64,000 nt of DNA, taken from the NCBI GenBank assembly GCA_937146805.1, contig CAKZRR010000017.1, positions 202,129-266,128 of the forward strand, written 5' to 3'. Positions 52,670 through 61,872 of the stretch are shown here, in pieces (position 1 is the stretch's first letter; every line of letters starts with the position of its first letter). Below the pieces are notes generated by a model. The model searched no databases and had not been told where the DNA came from. It was given only the letters and a program-made list of their open reading frames with translations. The position numbers and the translations under genes were made by a program. This stretch comes from an uncultured Owenweeksia sp. GTDB taxonomy: Bacteria > Bacteroidota > Bacteroidia > Flavobacteriales > Schleiferiaceae.

Positions 52670-53656
52670 CTAAAATTTTGGACATTTTATTGCAGCCGTC
52701 TTCTTTCTAATAGGTCGGCAAGGTAGCTGATACGAAAGTGATATTTCGTGTGCACCACCTAGGTCATTTGCTACTTGTGAGATAGTTACATCATAACTGT
52801 ATCCAATTTTCCAGTCAAAAGAATTGGGTGCATAACCCAATAAAATAACTATGGCATCGGTGTTCTCACTAGTAGTTCTAACTCCTAAACCACCGCTCAT
52901 GGCACCTCTATTAAAAGAAGTGCTGATGGTAAGCTGGTCAAACGAGCCTTGATTTTGATATACCACATTAGGAATCATGTAGTTTTGAAGTTCATTGTGC
53001 AAGCGCTTCTTTCCAAGAGGAATTGTAAATCCAGCTTGTGCGCTTAATTTCATGGGTAACTCAGAAGTATTAAAAAATGCTTCATTAGGCTGCGTAAGGT
53101 GATGAGCCGAAAAGCCAAAGTAAAATTTCTCGGTGTAACCGATTAAGCCGGCACTAATATCAAAGTGACTATTAGTAAAGCTTTTTCCAGCTCCGTTTTC
53201 TACGGTTTCTCTAACAAAGCCAAAGTAAGGATCAATTTGGTCTGGAAACTTTAGATTTTTAGAATCTAAAGCACGTTGTCTAAAAGTAGCCTGTAATCCA
53301 CCTAAAAGGGTGAATTTTCTAGAGACCTTAAGGTGATATGAGTAAATACCACTTACTTCGGTAGCGGTTAATGCACCATCTCCAGCTTCATCTCGTAAAA
53401 CAACAACACCAATACCACCATTTATGCTGCGTACATATTGATCATACGAAGCCGTGTAGGTTTGGTAAACGTTTTGTACAGGATATTGATTCCTGTAATT
53501 AAGATTGAATCGTGGGCACTTACTAACACCTGCAAAGGCAGGGTTTAAGTACAACGGATTGGCGTAGTACTGGCTGAAATGCGGGTCTTGAGATTTGGCG
53601 ACAAATCCAAGGCCGAGTAAAGCCAGAGTAAAGAGAGTTATTTTAGTGTTTTTCAT
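52670..53656 (-). CDS. PorP/SprF family type IX secretion membrane protein
   Basis: A 328-residue outer-membrane protein with signal peptide (ITLFTLALLGLGFVAKSQ) and the family start DPHFSQYYANPLYLNPAFAG followed by VSKCPRFNLNYRNQYP. Then come barrel strands such as GGIGVVVLRDEAGDGALTAT, FDISAGLIGYTEKFYFGFSA and AIVILLGYAPNSFDWKIGYS. The C-terminal GAHEISLSYQLPC is usual. PorP/SprF proteins serve in T9SS, often with particular cargo. It is 37 nt upstream of gldJ and probably cotranscribed with it. Confidence 0.93.
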   Translation of the reverse strand: MKNTKITLFTLALLGLGFVAKSQDPHFSQYYANPLYLNPAFAGVSKCPRFNLNYRNQYPVQNVYQTYTASYDQYVRSINGGIGVVVLRDEAGDGALTATEVSGIYSYHLKVSRKFTLLGGLQATFRQRALDSKNLKFPDQIDPYFGFVRETVENGAGKSFTNSHFDISAGLIGYTEKFYFGFSAHHLTQPNEAFFNTSELPMKLSAQAGFTIPLGKKRLHNELQNYMIPNVVYQNQGSFDQLTISTSFNRGAMSGGLGVRTTSENTDAIVILLGYAPNSFDWKIGYSYDVTISQVANDLGGAHEISLSYQLPCRPIRKKTAAIKCPKF

Positions 53657-53679
53657 CCCTTAAAGGAGTTTCAATTTGA

Positions 53680-53687
53680 CAAAAATA
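53680..53687 (-). promoter_or_regulatory. -7 promoter element of the PorP/SprF-gldJ unit
   Basis: Perfect TATTTTTG on the minus strand, 23 nt before the PorP ATG. The -33 element is not clear. Confidence 0.5.
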
Positions 53688-53829
53688 CAAATAATTGCCC
53701 TATTTGTTATGTGTTCTATTCATGATAGATGAAGATGACAAATATGCTTTTTTTTTATTTAATAAACAGAAGTTTTGGTCGAAATGGTATATAATTTTTT
53801 AAAAATGAGTCGTAGGTAATTGAGAATAA

Positions 53830-53837
53830 TACTTTTG
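53830..53837 (+). promoter_or_regulatory. -7 promoter element of porU
   Basis: Perfect TACTTTTG, 36 nt before the ATG at 53874 and after the alternative TTG at 53820, which supports the ATG as start. Confidence 0.55.
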
Positions 53838-53873
53838 CTTTTGGAACGTTTGTACTGCACATCATATAATTAC

Positions 53874-56800
53874 ATGGAAATTAAATCTACTTTTTCGAGA
53901 CCTCTTTTTTTGTTATTTCTTTTTTCGATCAACGTAAGTGTTTGGGCTCAAAGTGCTTGGCAAGGGAGTATTCCTTGGTTAGATAAAATGGAAGATTCAG
54001 AGTATACGAGTCGATTAAATTTTGAAGGCGCCAATTACGACCTAGATAATCAAAGTGTTCCTAAATTTTGTGATTCGAAAAGGATGGAGGCAAACGCGGA
54101 TAATTATGTTGCCAACTTTGATAGGGTTAGCTACGAGCCAGTCTCTTCATCCGAAATAAAGGTCTTAAAAACAATGCGCTTAAATGCCGTGCCAGATATT
54201 GAGGTGTATGGTGGGGCGTACCGTGGAGTTAGAAGCATATCTATTTGCTTTTATCCTTTTGTGGTGCAAAATGGAGAGTATAAGAGAGTGGTAGATTATA
54301 AGGTATCCTTAACACAGATAAATAAGGATTTCTCAAACGGAGCGCCTAAAAGGAAGAAGTCGGCAGCGGTTAGTCACTCGGTTTTAAACCAAGAAGGCTG
54401 GTTTAAAATGAGTGTAGAAGAAACGGGTTTACATAAAATTACACCTGGTTTTTTATCGGATAATGATATTTCTTCGAGTGCCATTGGTATTAATGACTTG
54501 CGAATTGTAGGTAATGGTGATGGTATGTTGGTAGAGGATATTGATGTAAGTAGGGCAGAGGACTTATTGGATGTGCCATTAAAGATATTTGATAATAATA
54601 ATGATGGCTTGTTTAATGGTAGCGACTACGCAGTTTTTTACGCTAAAGGCCCTCACACTTGGAGCTTGAATAAAACAGATTCGGTTTTTGAGCACCGAAT
54701 GAATGTGTATAGGACAAAGAATTTTTATTTTGTTTCAGTAACGGCTGGTTCAGGGAAGAGTCTTGCGCAAGCAGCGCCTTCTGGTGCTTCAAATGTTTCG
54801 GTTACCAGTTTTGATGATTACCAGTTTGTTGAAGATGAAAAGTACAACTTAGTAGGTACCGGACGTCAATGGTTTGGAGATGTTTTTGATTTTACCAAAG
54901 TATATAATTACAGCTTTAACTTTCCTAATATTGATTTAAATACCCCGGCACGTTTAAAAGTAAGAGCGGTAGGTAGGGCATCTACGGGGAATACATTTTT
55001 AGCAACCAAGCTAAATGCGGGTCAACAATTGCTTTCAAATACGTTTACACAACTTCCTGGTGGAGATCATCCTCCACATGCTACCGTTAAAATAGAGGAA
55101 GGATATTTTACGCCCTCAACCTCAGGTTTCAATCTAACTCTAGAGTATGATAACTCGTCAAACCCAGCTGGTGTTGCTTGGTTAGATTACATTGAAGTAC
55201 AAGTAAGGCGGAATTTAACGTACAACGGTGCTCCCTTATATTTTAGAGATATTGAAAGTGTTGGGCCAAATCAAATGGCTGAGTTTGTTATTGCTTCTGC
55301 AGTAAACGGTTTGCAAATATGGGATGTAACCAACCCTAATAAGAGTAAAGAAATTCAAGGGGTTTTAGTGGCCGGTCAAATTTCCTTTACAGCACCAGCC
55401 GATAGTTTAAGAGAATATGTGGCTTTTAAAGGGAGTTCAATGGCGGTACCTGAGTTTGTTGGAGCGGTAGAGCCTCAAAACTTACATGGTTTAGGTTTAA
55501 CGGATATACTAATAGTTACACATCCCAACTTTATGGATGCAGCGGTACGTTTAGGGGAGTTTCATTTACAACAGGATTCATTATCTTACACTATAGCTAC
55601 AGTAAATCAAATATATAATGAGTTTAGTAGTGGTGGGCAGGATATAACGGCTATTAGAGATTTTGCTCGATTCCTTTATAAAAAGGACTCGGTGCCTGGG
55701 GTAAGTTTTGATTATCTCATTTTAATGGGAGATGCTTCTTATGATTATAAAGGAATTTTAAATACACAAAGCAATTTTGTTCCTCTTTGGGAGTCGAGTA
55801 GCTCTTTGTCTTTACATGCTTCAAGTGTTACGGATGATTACTTTGCTTTTTTGGATGATGGCGAGGGGGACAGTTCTTTTAGTGGGCAAAGTTTGGATTT
55901 AGCAGTGGGCCGTATACCCTGTGCTACTTTAAAGCAAGCGCAAGGTTACGTAAGTAAGGTAGAAGCTTATAGTTTAGGAGCTAATAGATTTGGTGACTGG
56001 CGAAATAAGTTATTGCTGATAGCAGATGATGTAGAAAAGGATTGGGAGGATATGTTTGTCAAAAACTCTGAATCTTTTGAGAAGTTAGTAAACAACAAGG
56101 CCAAGTGTATTAATGTAGATAAGGTGTATACCGATTCCTATGTGCAGGTAAGTAGCACGGGCAGTCAATCGTATCCCGAAGCGCAGGCTGATATTTTTAG
56201 AAAAGTGCAACAAGGAGTTTTAGTAGCTAATTATATCGGTCATGGAGGAGAAATTGGACTATCGTCTGAAAAGATACTCGGTTTAAATGAAGTAAACGGA
56301 TGGAATAATAAAGAGGCAATGGCACTTTTTATGACTATTACCTGTGAGTTTACCCGACTGGATGATCCAAAACGTGTTTCGGCTGGAGAACAATTGTGTT
56401 TAAACCCCAACGGTGGTTCTATTGGGTTGGTTTCTACTACTAGGGTTGTTGGGGCTAACCCTGCTGTCAATTTAAATAGAGAAGTATTTAAGGTTGTTTT
56501 TGAAAGAAACAACAATCAGCCCAAAACCATGGGAGCTATTGTGAGAGATGCGAAGAATGCGGATAACAATAACGGCACACGCTTAAAATTCTCCTTTTTT
56601 GGTGACCCGGCTCTAAAACTGGCCTTGCCAAATTACAATATGTCTATAACCAAGTTTAATGGCAAGCCTGTAAATCAAGGTAATTTAGATACACTAAAGG
56701 CTTTTTCTAAAGTGCTATTAGAAGGTATAGTTAGTGATCACAGTCAGCAAAAGATGGTGAACTTTAATGGGGTAGCGAATGTTAGCGTGTACGATAAGCC

Positions 56801-57716
56801 GGTTCCTAAAAGGACGAGGGTGAATGATGGAGAGGGCAATCCTATTAATTTTAAATTACAAAACAGCTTAATTTATAGAGGAAAAGTAAGGGTTGTTAAT
56901 GGCGATTTTAAAGTGGAGTTTTTCGTGCCTAAAGATATTGCTTATCATTTTGGTACTAGTAGAATTAGCATGTACGCCTCTAACGGAGATGTTGATGCTG
57001 GTGGATGTAATGATAGTATAATAGTTGGAGGTTTTGGCGAGGCGATTGCAGACAATGCGGGTCCCGAGATAGAGCTATATATTAATGATGAAACCTTTGT
57101 AAGAGGAGGTATCACTGATGAAAACCCTGAACTGTATGCTATTTTGGTGGACTCATCAGGAATTAATACAGTAGGTAACAGTATAGGCCATGATTTGGTG
57201 GCCATTTTGGACAATCGTACGGATTTGTCGTATGTGGTTAATGAGTATTACGAGGCAGATTTAGATTCCTATCAAAGCGGTATTGTTCGATACCCATTTT
57301 ATGATTTAGCCGAAGGCGCACATACCTTAAAACTAAAGGTGTTTGATATTCATAACAATTTATCGGAGGCTGAAACTGATTTTATAGTAGCTGATTCGGA
57401 AGAAATGGCCCTGGAAAAGGTGCTTAATTACCCCAATCCGTTTACCACCCATACCGATTTTCAGTTTGAGCACAATAGGGTGAGTCAACCTTTACAGGTG
57501 CAGGTACAAATATTTACCGTGTCCGGGAAATTGGTTAAAACAATACATCAAACCGTAGTGCCCGAAGGAAATCGTGTCACGGGCATAACCTGGAATGGGT
57601 TGGATGATTTTGGAGATAAAATAGGAAAGGGTACATACATTTATCGGGTAAAAGTAAAGTCAGAGTTTGATAGATCTACAGCCGAGAAATATGAGAAACT
57701 GGTTATTTTACGTTAA
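53874..57716 (+). CDS. porU: Type IX secretion sortase PorU
   Basis: A 1280-residue protein. Signal peptide from MEIKSTFSRPLFLLFLFSIN to WAQ. The long N-terminal part includes the segment QEGWFKMSVEETGLHKITPG typical of PorU. The C25 (gingipain-like) peptidase domain lies in the middle, with YLILMGDASYDYKGIL, DDYFAFLDDGEGDSSFSGQS, LDLAVGRIPC, the catalytic His in ANYIGHGGEIGLSSE and the Cys in ALFMTITCEFTRLDDP. A C-terminal Ig-like, FlgD-type part contains VLNYPNPFTTHTDFQFEHN and GLDDFGDKIGKGTYIYRVKV. PorU cuts off the sorting domain of T9SS cargo and transfers it to lipopolysaccharide. The ATG at 53874 is chosen for the signal peptide. It forms an operon with porV. Confidence 0.94.
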   Translation: MEIKSTFSRPLFLLFLFSINVSVWAQSAWQGSIPWLDKMEDSEYTSRLNFEGANYDLDNQSVPKFCDSKRMEANADNYVANFDRVSYEPVSSSEIKVLKTMRLNAVPDIEVYGGAYRGVRSISICFYPFVVQNGEYKRVVDYKVSLTQINKDFSNGAPKRKKSAAVSHSVLNQEGWFKMSVEETGLHKITPGFLSDNDISSSAIGINDLRIVGNGDGMLVEDIDVSRAEDLLDVPLKIFDNNNDGLFNGSDYAVFYAKGPHTWSLNKTDSVFEHRMNVYRTKNFYFVSVTAGSGKSLAQAAPSGASNVSVTSFDDYQFVEDEKYNLVGTGRQWFGDVFDFTKVYNYSFNFPNIDLNTPARLKVRAVGRASTGNTFLATKLNAGQQLLSNTFTQLPGGDHPPHATVKIEEGYFTPSTSGFNLTLEYDNSSNPAGVAWLDYIEVQVRRNLTYNGAPLYFRDIESVGPNQMAEFVIASAVNGLQIWDVTNPNKSKEIQGVLVAGQISFTAPADSLREYVAFKGSSMAVPEFVGAVEPQNLHGLGLTDILIVTHPNFMDAAVRLGEFHLQQDSLSYTIATVNQIYNEFSSGGQDITAIRDFARFLYKKDSVPGVSFDYLILMGDASYDYKGILNTQSNFVPLWESSSSLSLHASSVTDDYFAFLDDGEGDSSFSGQSLDLAVGRIPCATLKQAQGYVSKVEAYSLGANRFGDWRNKLLLIADDVEKDWEDMFVKNSESFEKLVNNKAKCINVDKVYTDSYVQVSSTGSQSYPEAQADIFRKVQQGVLVANYIGHGGEIGLSSEKILGLNEVNGWNNKEAMALFMTITCEFTRLDDPKRVSAGEQLCLNPNGGSIGLVSTTRVVGANPAVNLNREVFKVVFERNNNQPKTMGAIVRDAKNADNNNGTRLKFSFFGDPALKLALPNYNMSITKFNGKPVNQGNLDTLKAFSKVLLEGIVSDHSQQKMVNFNGVANVSVYDKPVPKRTRVNDGEGNPINFKLQNSLIYRGKVRVVNGDFKVEFFVPKDIAYHFGTSRISMYASNGDVDAGGCNDSIIVGGFGEAIADNAGPEIELYINDETFVRGGITDENPELYAILVDSSGINTVGNSIGHDLVAILDNRTDLSYVVNEYYEADLDSYQSGIVRYPFYDLAEGAHTLKLKVFDIHNNLSEAETDFIVADSEEMALEKVLNYPNPFTTHTDFQFEHNRVSQPLQVQVQIFTVSGKLVKTIHQTVVPEGNRVTGITWNGLDDFGDKIGKGTYIYRVKVKSEFDRSTAEKYEKLVILR

Positions 57717-57741
57717 GACCTTTTGATTATACAATAAACCC

Positions 57742-57749
57742 TATTTTTG
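57742..57749 (+). promoter_or_regulatory. Possible internal promoter of porV
   Basis: Perfect TATTTTTG, 20 nt before the porV ATG and after the porU stop; it may give porV expression beyond porU. Confidence 0.45.
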
Positions 57750-57769
57750 CTAACAATTTTTTTGTTTAA

Positions 57770-58993
57770 ATGAATAAGATTTTCTCCCTTACCTCAGTTT
57801 TAGTACTTGCTGTAAACGTGGCTTTTGCTCAAGCTGGAGAGTTAAAAAGTAACAGCGATTATTTTAACTCACTAAGAACTATTTCCACAGCCGTTCCCAT
57901 CATTTCAATTTCACCAGATTCTAGAGCTGGTGGAATGGGAGATGTAGGTGTAGCCTCGGATCCTGATGTTAATTCCATGTACTGGAACCCTGCAAAACTG
58001 GCTTTTTTAGAAGATGAAACTAAAGCACTTTCAATATCCTATACACCTTGGTTAAATGAGCTGGTAAACGACATCAATTTAGCCTACTTATCCTTTGCCT
58101 ATAAATTAAACAATAAGCAGGCCTTAGGTTTTGCCATGCGTTATTTTTCACTGGGAGATATCAAGTTTACAGATAATGATGGCAATCCTTTAGGAGAAGG
58201 AAAACCTTATGAAGTAACTTTTAACGGGGCCTATGCGCTTAAGGTAGGGGAACGTGTTTCGTTGGCAGTAGGTTTGCGCTATATTTTTAGTGATATTACT
58301 AATGGATACCAGACCACAAGTATTGAACCGGGAAAGGCTTTTGCTGCGGATTTGGGTGTGTATTATAAGAGTAGAGAGGTGAATATGGATGGAGGTTTGA
58401 AGCAGGCCGTATCTCTAGGCGCTAATTTTTCAAATATAGGATCAAAAATATCATACGGAAACGATGCCGAAGCTGATTTTATTCCTGCCAATTTACGTTT
58501 GGGGGGTGCCTATCACTTACGTTTAGATAAGTATAATCGAATTGCTTTTATGGTAGAAGCCAATAAATTGTTGGTGCCCACACCTCCTGTACGAGAAGGG
58601 GATGAAGGATTTACAGGAGACCGTAATGGAAATGGATCGGAGGATGACGGAAGTATTATTGCAGGAAAAGATGATGATGTAAGTTCTTTTCAAGGCGTAA
58701 TCCAGTCATTTACAGATGCACCAGGTGGAGCAAGGGAAGAATTTGAAGAAGTACAGCTTAATGGTGGTTTAGAATTTTGGTATGATGAAAAGTTCGCCCT
58801 TCGAGGAGGGTATCAATGGGAACACGCACAGAAAGGTGGACGCCAGTATTTTACAATGGGATTAGGAATTAAGTTTAATGTATTAGGTGTAGATTTTGCC
58901 TATTTAATTCCAGCATCAGCTACTGTAAAAAGCCCCCTGGAAAACACGCTGCGTTTTACCATTCGCTTCGATTTTGAAGGAGGAGATTCTTAA
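57770..58993 (+). CDS. porV: Type IX secretion outer-membrane protein PorV (LptO)
   Basis: A 407-residue outer-membrane barrel with signal peptide ending FAQA. Family features: PIISISPDSRAGGMGDVGVA, SDPDVNSMYWNPAKLAFLED, LALSISYTPWL-type strands, RYFSLGDIKFTDNDGNPLGE and a C-terminal LRFTIRFDFEGG. PorV shuttles T9SS cargo from the SprA/Sov pore to the PorU attachment complex. It lies 53 nt after porU, as in other Bacteroidota. Confidence 0.94.
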   Translation: MNKIFSLTSVLVLAVNVAFAQAGELKSNSDYFNSLRTISTAVPIISISPDSRAGGMGDVGVASDPDVNSMYWNPAKLAFLEDETKALSISYTPWLNELVNDINLAYLSFAYKLNNKQALGFAMRYFSLGDIKFTDNDGNPLGEGKPYEVTFNGAYALKVGERVSLAVGLRYIFSDITNGYQTTSIEPGKAFAADLGVYYKSREVNMDGGLKQAVSLGANFSNIGSKISYGNDAEADFIPANLRLGGAYHLRLDKYNRIAFMVEANKLLVPTPPVREGDEGFTGDRNGNGSEDDGSIIAGKDDDVSSFQGVIQSFTDAPGGAREEFEEVQLNGGLEFWYDEKFALRGGYQWEHAQKGGRQYFTMGLGIKFNVLGVDFAYLIPASATVKSPLENTLRFTIRFDFEGGDS

Positions 58994-59023
58994 GTAACGC
59001 AGTCAATACCTCATTTTTTATTG

Positions 59024-59503
59024 ATGAAGCAGGTTAGTATTACTAGTAACTTTATTGAATTAGATTTTGAAGAGCTTACGTTGGATTTTCAAAATTTGGT
59101 TTCTCAGGCTAAAGAGGCAATTTGCCGAGCCTATGCGCCCTACAGTAATTTTCCAGTTGGAGCTGCCGTTTTACTGCAAAACAAGGAGGTAGTTTTAGGT
59201 TCTAATCAAGAAAACGCAGCTTATCCTTCAGGCCTCTGTGCCGAAAGAACGGCTCTGTTTTATACAAGCTCTCATTTTTTAAATCAAAAAATCAGAGCTA
59301 TCGCGGTAGCGGTAAAAAATAGTATTAAAGATTATCCCAGTCCCTGCGGTAGTTGCCTACAGGTTATTTCCGAATATGAAGAGCGCCAGGAAAGCCCAAT
59401 TGAGGTTCTTTTGGTACATCCGGAAAACGGGAAAATCCTCCTTTCAAAAGGCATTAAAAATTTACTTCCATTGGCCTTTAAGAAAACACATCTTACAAGG
59501 TAG
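59024..59503 (+). CDS. cdd: Cytidine deaminase
   Basis: A 159-residue protein from ATG 59024. Zinc and catalytic motifs: AYAPYSNFPVGAAVLLQN, the His/Glu-type motif replaced by the Cdd form SGLCAERTALFY, and SPCGSCLQVISEYE with the CxxC pair. It deaminates cytidine and deoxycytidine for pyrimidine salvage. It lies 30 nt after porV on the same strand. Confidence 0.94.
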   Translation: MKQVSITSNFIELDFEELTLDFQNLVSQAKEAICRAYAPYSNFPVGAAVLLQNKEVVLGSNQENAAYPSGLCAERTALFYTSSHFLNQKIRAIAVAVKNSIKDYPSPCGSCLQVISEYEERQESPIEVLLVHPENGKILLSKGIKNLLPLAFKKTHLTR

Positions 59504-59521
59504 CAAACACACATTTTATTC

Positions 59522-59529
59522 TAAATTTG
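59522..59529 (+). promoter_or_regulatory. -7 promoter element of pdhA
   Basis: Perfect TAAATTTG, 30 nt before the pdhA ATG. Confidence 0.5.
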
Positions 59530-59559
59530 TGACCTTTCTATTTTAACTAAATATTTGCC

Positions 59560-60558
59560 ATGCCTAAAAAAAAGGTGACAAAAGCGGTATATCTAAAGTG
59601 GTATGAAGACATGCTATTTTGGCGCAAGTTCGAAGACAAAGCTTCGGCTCTTTATATACAGCAAAAGATTAGAGGCTTTCTACATTTATATAATGGCCAA
59701 GAAGCCGTTTTAGCAGGTGCTTTACATGCTATGGAAAAGGGAGATAAAATGATAACGGCCTACCGAAATCATGTTCAACCTATCGGTTTAGGAGAAGATC
59801 CTAGAAGAATTATGGCCGAACTTTTTGGTAAAGAAACAGGTACTTCCAACGGAAAAGGTGGGTCAATGCATATGTTTTCTAAGGAACACCATTTTTATGG
59901 TGGTCATGGTATAGTAGGTGGTCAAATTCCATTAGGTGCAGGTTTAGCATTTGCCGATAAATATAAAGGAGACAAACATGTTACTTTATGTTACATGGGC
60001 GATGGTGCTGTTAGGCAAGGTGCTTTTCATGAAACCATGAACTTAGCAATGCTTTGGAGTTTGCCAGTGGTATTTGTAATCGAGAATAATGGATACGCTA
60101 TGGGGACTTCCGTAAAGCGTACTGCCAACCACGAAGATATTTATAAATTGGGATTAGGTTACGAGATGCCTTGTGCTCCGGTAGAAGGTATGGATCCACT
60201 AACGGTTTACAATGCCATGCAAGAAGCAGTGGATAGAGCTCGATCTGGAGAAGGACCAACACTACTTGAAATTAGAACATATAGATATAAGGGGCATTCA
60301 ATGAGTGATGCGCAACATTATCGTACAAAGGAAGAGGTGGCAAAATACCAAGAGCAAGATCCTATCTTAATCGTAAAAAAGGAAATTGAAGACAAGAAGT
60401 ACGCTACGCAAAAGCAATTAGCAGAGATTGATGAACGCGTAAAAAGTTTGGTAAAAGAATGCGTGGACTTTGCAGAAAATTCTGAGTTTCCTAAACCGGA
60501 AGATTTGTATAAAAACGTATACAGCCAGGAAGACTACCCTTTTATTATTAATAACTAG
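59560..60558 (+). CDS. pdhA: Pyruvate dehydrogenase E1 component, alpha subunit
   Basis: A 332-residue TPP enzyme subunit: RKFEDKASALYIQQKIRGFL, HLYNGQEAVLAGALHA, GKGGSMHMFSKEHHFYGGHG, the TPP motif GDGAVRQGAFHETMNLAMLW followed by VFVIENNGYAMGTS, and phosphorylation-loop-like TYRYKGHSMSDAQHYRTKEE. With E1-beta it decarboxylates pyruvate. The E2 gene follows after 14 nt; no E1-beta gene is in the window. Confidence 0.94.
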   Translation: MPKKKVTKAVYLKWYEDMLFWRKFEDKASALYIQQKIRGFLHLYNGQEAVLAGALHAMEKGDKMITAYRNHVQPIGLGEDPRRIMAELFGKETGTSNGKGGSMHMFSKEHHFYGGHGIVGGQIPLGAGLAFADKYKGDKHVTLCYMGDGAVRQGAFHETMNLAMLWSLPVVFVIENNGYAMGTSVKRTANHEDIYKLGLGYEMPCAPVEGMDPLTVYNAMQEAVDRARSGEGPTLLEIRTYRYKGHSMSDAQHYRTKEEVAKYQEQDPILIVKKEIEDKKYATQKQLAEIDERVKSLVKECVDFAENSEFPKPEDLYKNVYSQEDYPFIINN

Positions 60559-60572
60559 AAACAAGTATTTCG

Positions 60573-61799
60573 ATGGCTGAAATAGTGAGCATGCCCCGAT
60601 TGAGCGATACCATGGTAGAAGGAACCGTGGCTAAATGGCATAAACAAATAGGTGATAAAGTAAACGAAGGTGATTTGCTTGCCGAAATTGAAACGGATAA
60701 AGCCACCATGGATTTTGAAGCTTTTCAGGAAGGTGTGCTTTTACATATTGGAGTTGACGAAGGTCAAACGGCTCCTGTTGATTCTATTTTAGCGGTCTTG
60801 GGTGAGAAAAATGAAGATATTTCTGCTGTATTGGCTTCAGGAGCTTCGGCAGAAGCAACCAAGAGTGAGCCCGAAGTAGAATCTGCGCCACAGAAAAAAG
60901 AAGATAAATCAACGGATAAATCAACTGCCAGTTCTGGATCAGGTGGAAATCAACAAAGGTTAAAGGCATCACCTTTGGCAAAAAAAATGGCGGCTGATAA
61001 AGGTATTGACATTGCAGCCATTGCTGGTACTGGTGAAGGTGGCCGAGTAGTAAAAAGAGACATAGATAATTACACGCCAAAATCAAATAGTTCAGATGTA
61101 AATACTGCTGCAGGAGTTGAAAGTTACGAGGAAGTGCCGGTAAGTCAAATGCGCAAAACCATAGCTAAACGATTAGGTGAAAGTAAATTTACTGCTCCAC
61201 ACTTCTATCTTACTATGGATATCGATATGGATGCAGCCATTGAAGGAAGAAAGTCGATTAATGCGGTATCCGAAAAGAAGGTAAGTTTTAATGATATGGT
61301 AATTAAAGCCACGGCTTTGGCTTTAGAAAAGAATCCAAAGGTCAATTCAAGTTGGCTTGGAGACAAAATAAGATACAATCATCATGTTAATATTGGCGTA
61401 GCGGTAGCGGTTGACGAAGGCTTACTGGTTCCTGTGGTTCGCAATGCTAATAATAAAGGACTGGCTACAATTAATGCGGAAGTAAAAGAGTATGCGGGAA
61501 AAGCCCGGGACAAAAAGTTGGTTCCAGCTGATTGGGAAGGAAACACCTTTACTATTTCCAATCTCGGGATGTTTGGCATAGAAGAATTCACGGCTATCAT
61601 CAATTCTCCAGATAGTTGCATATTGGCAGTTGGAGCTATAAAGCAGGTGCCTGTGATTAAAAATGGAGCGGTAGTGGCTGGTAATGTTATGCGTGTAACC
61701 TTGAGTTGTGATCACAGAGTGGTGGACGGAGCAACAGGTTCAGCATTTTTACAATCACTTAAACAGTATCTGGAAAGTCCAATGAGTATGCTTATCTAA
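60573..61799 (+). CDS. pdhC: Pyruvate dehydrogenase E2, dihydrolipoyl acetyltransferase
   Basis: A 408-residue protein with one lipoyl domain (1-78; lipoyl Lys in EIETDKATMDFE), a flexible linker, an E3/E1-binding domain (about 125-165; ASPLAKKMAADKGIDIAAIA, GTGEGGRVVKRDID) and a catalytic domain with TAPHFYLTMDIDMDAA, FTISNLGMFGIEEFTAIINS and the active-site motif SCDHRVVDGATGSAFL. It moves acetyl groups from E1 to CoA. The E3 partner lpdA is at 28 kb. A terminator follows. Confidence 0.94.
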   Translation: MAEIVSMPRLSDTMVEGTVAKWHKQIGDKVNEGDLLAEIETDKATMDFEAFQEGVLLHIGVDEGQTAPVDSILAVLGEKNEDISAVLASGASAEATKSEPEVESAPQKKEDKSTDKSTASSGSGGNQQRLKASPLAKKMAADKGIDIAAIAGTGEGGRVVKRDIDNYTPKSNSSDVNTAAGVESYEEVPVSQMRKTIAKRLGESKFTAPHFYLTMDIDMDAAIEGRKSINAVSEKKVSFNDMVIKATALALEKNPKVNSSWLGDKIRYNHHVNIGVAVAVDEGLLVPVVRNANNKGLATINAEVKEYAGKARDKKLVPADWEGNTFTISNLGMFGIEEFTAIINSPDSCILAVGAIKQVPVIKNGAVVAGNVMRVTLSCDHRVVDGATGSAFLQSLKQYLESPMSMLI

Positions 61800-61824
61800 G
61801 TACTCCTATATATAGGTATAATAT

Positions 61825-61859
61825 AAAAGGCTTCTCGTGTTTATCGGGGAGCCTTTTTT
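61825..61859 (+). terminator. Terminator of the pdhA-pdhC operon
   Basis: Stem AAAAGGCTTCTCG / CGGGGAGCCTTTT with one G-U and one U-G pair and a T run, 26 nt after the pdhC stop. Confidence 0.85.
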
Positions 61860-61872
61860 GCAAAACACAATT

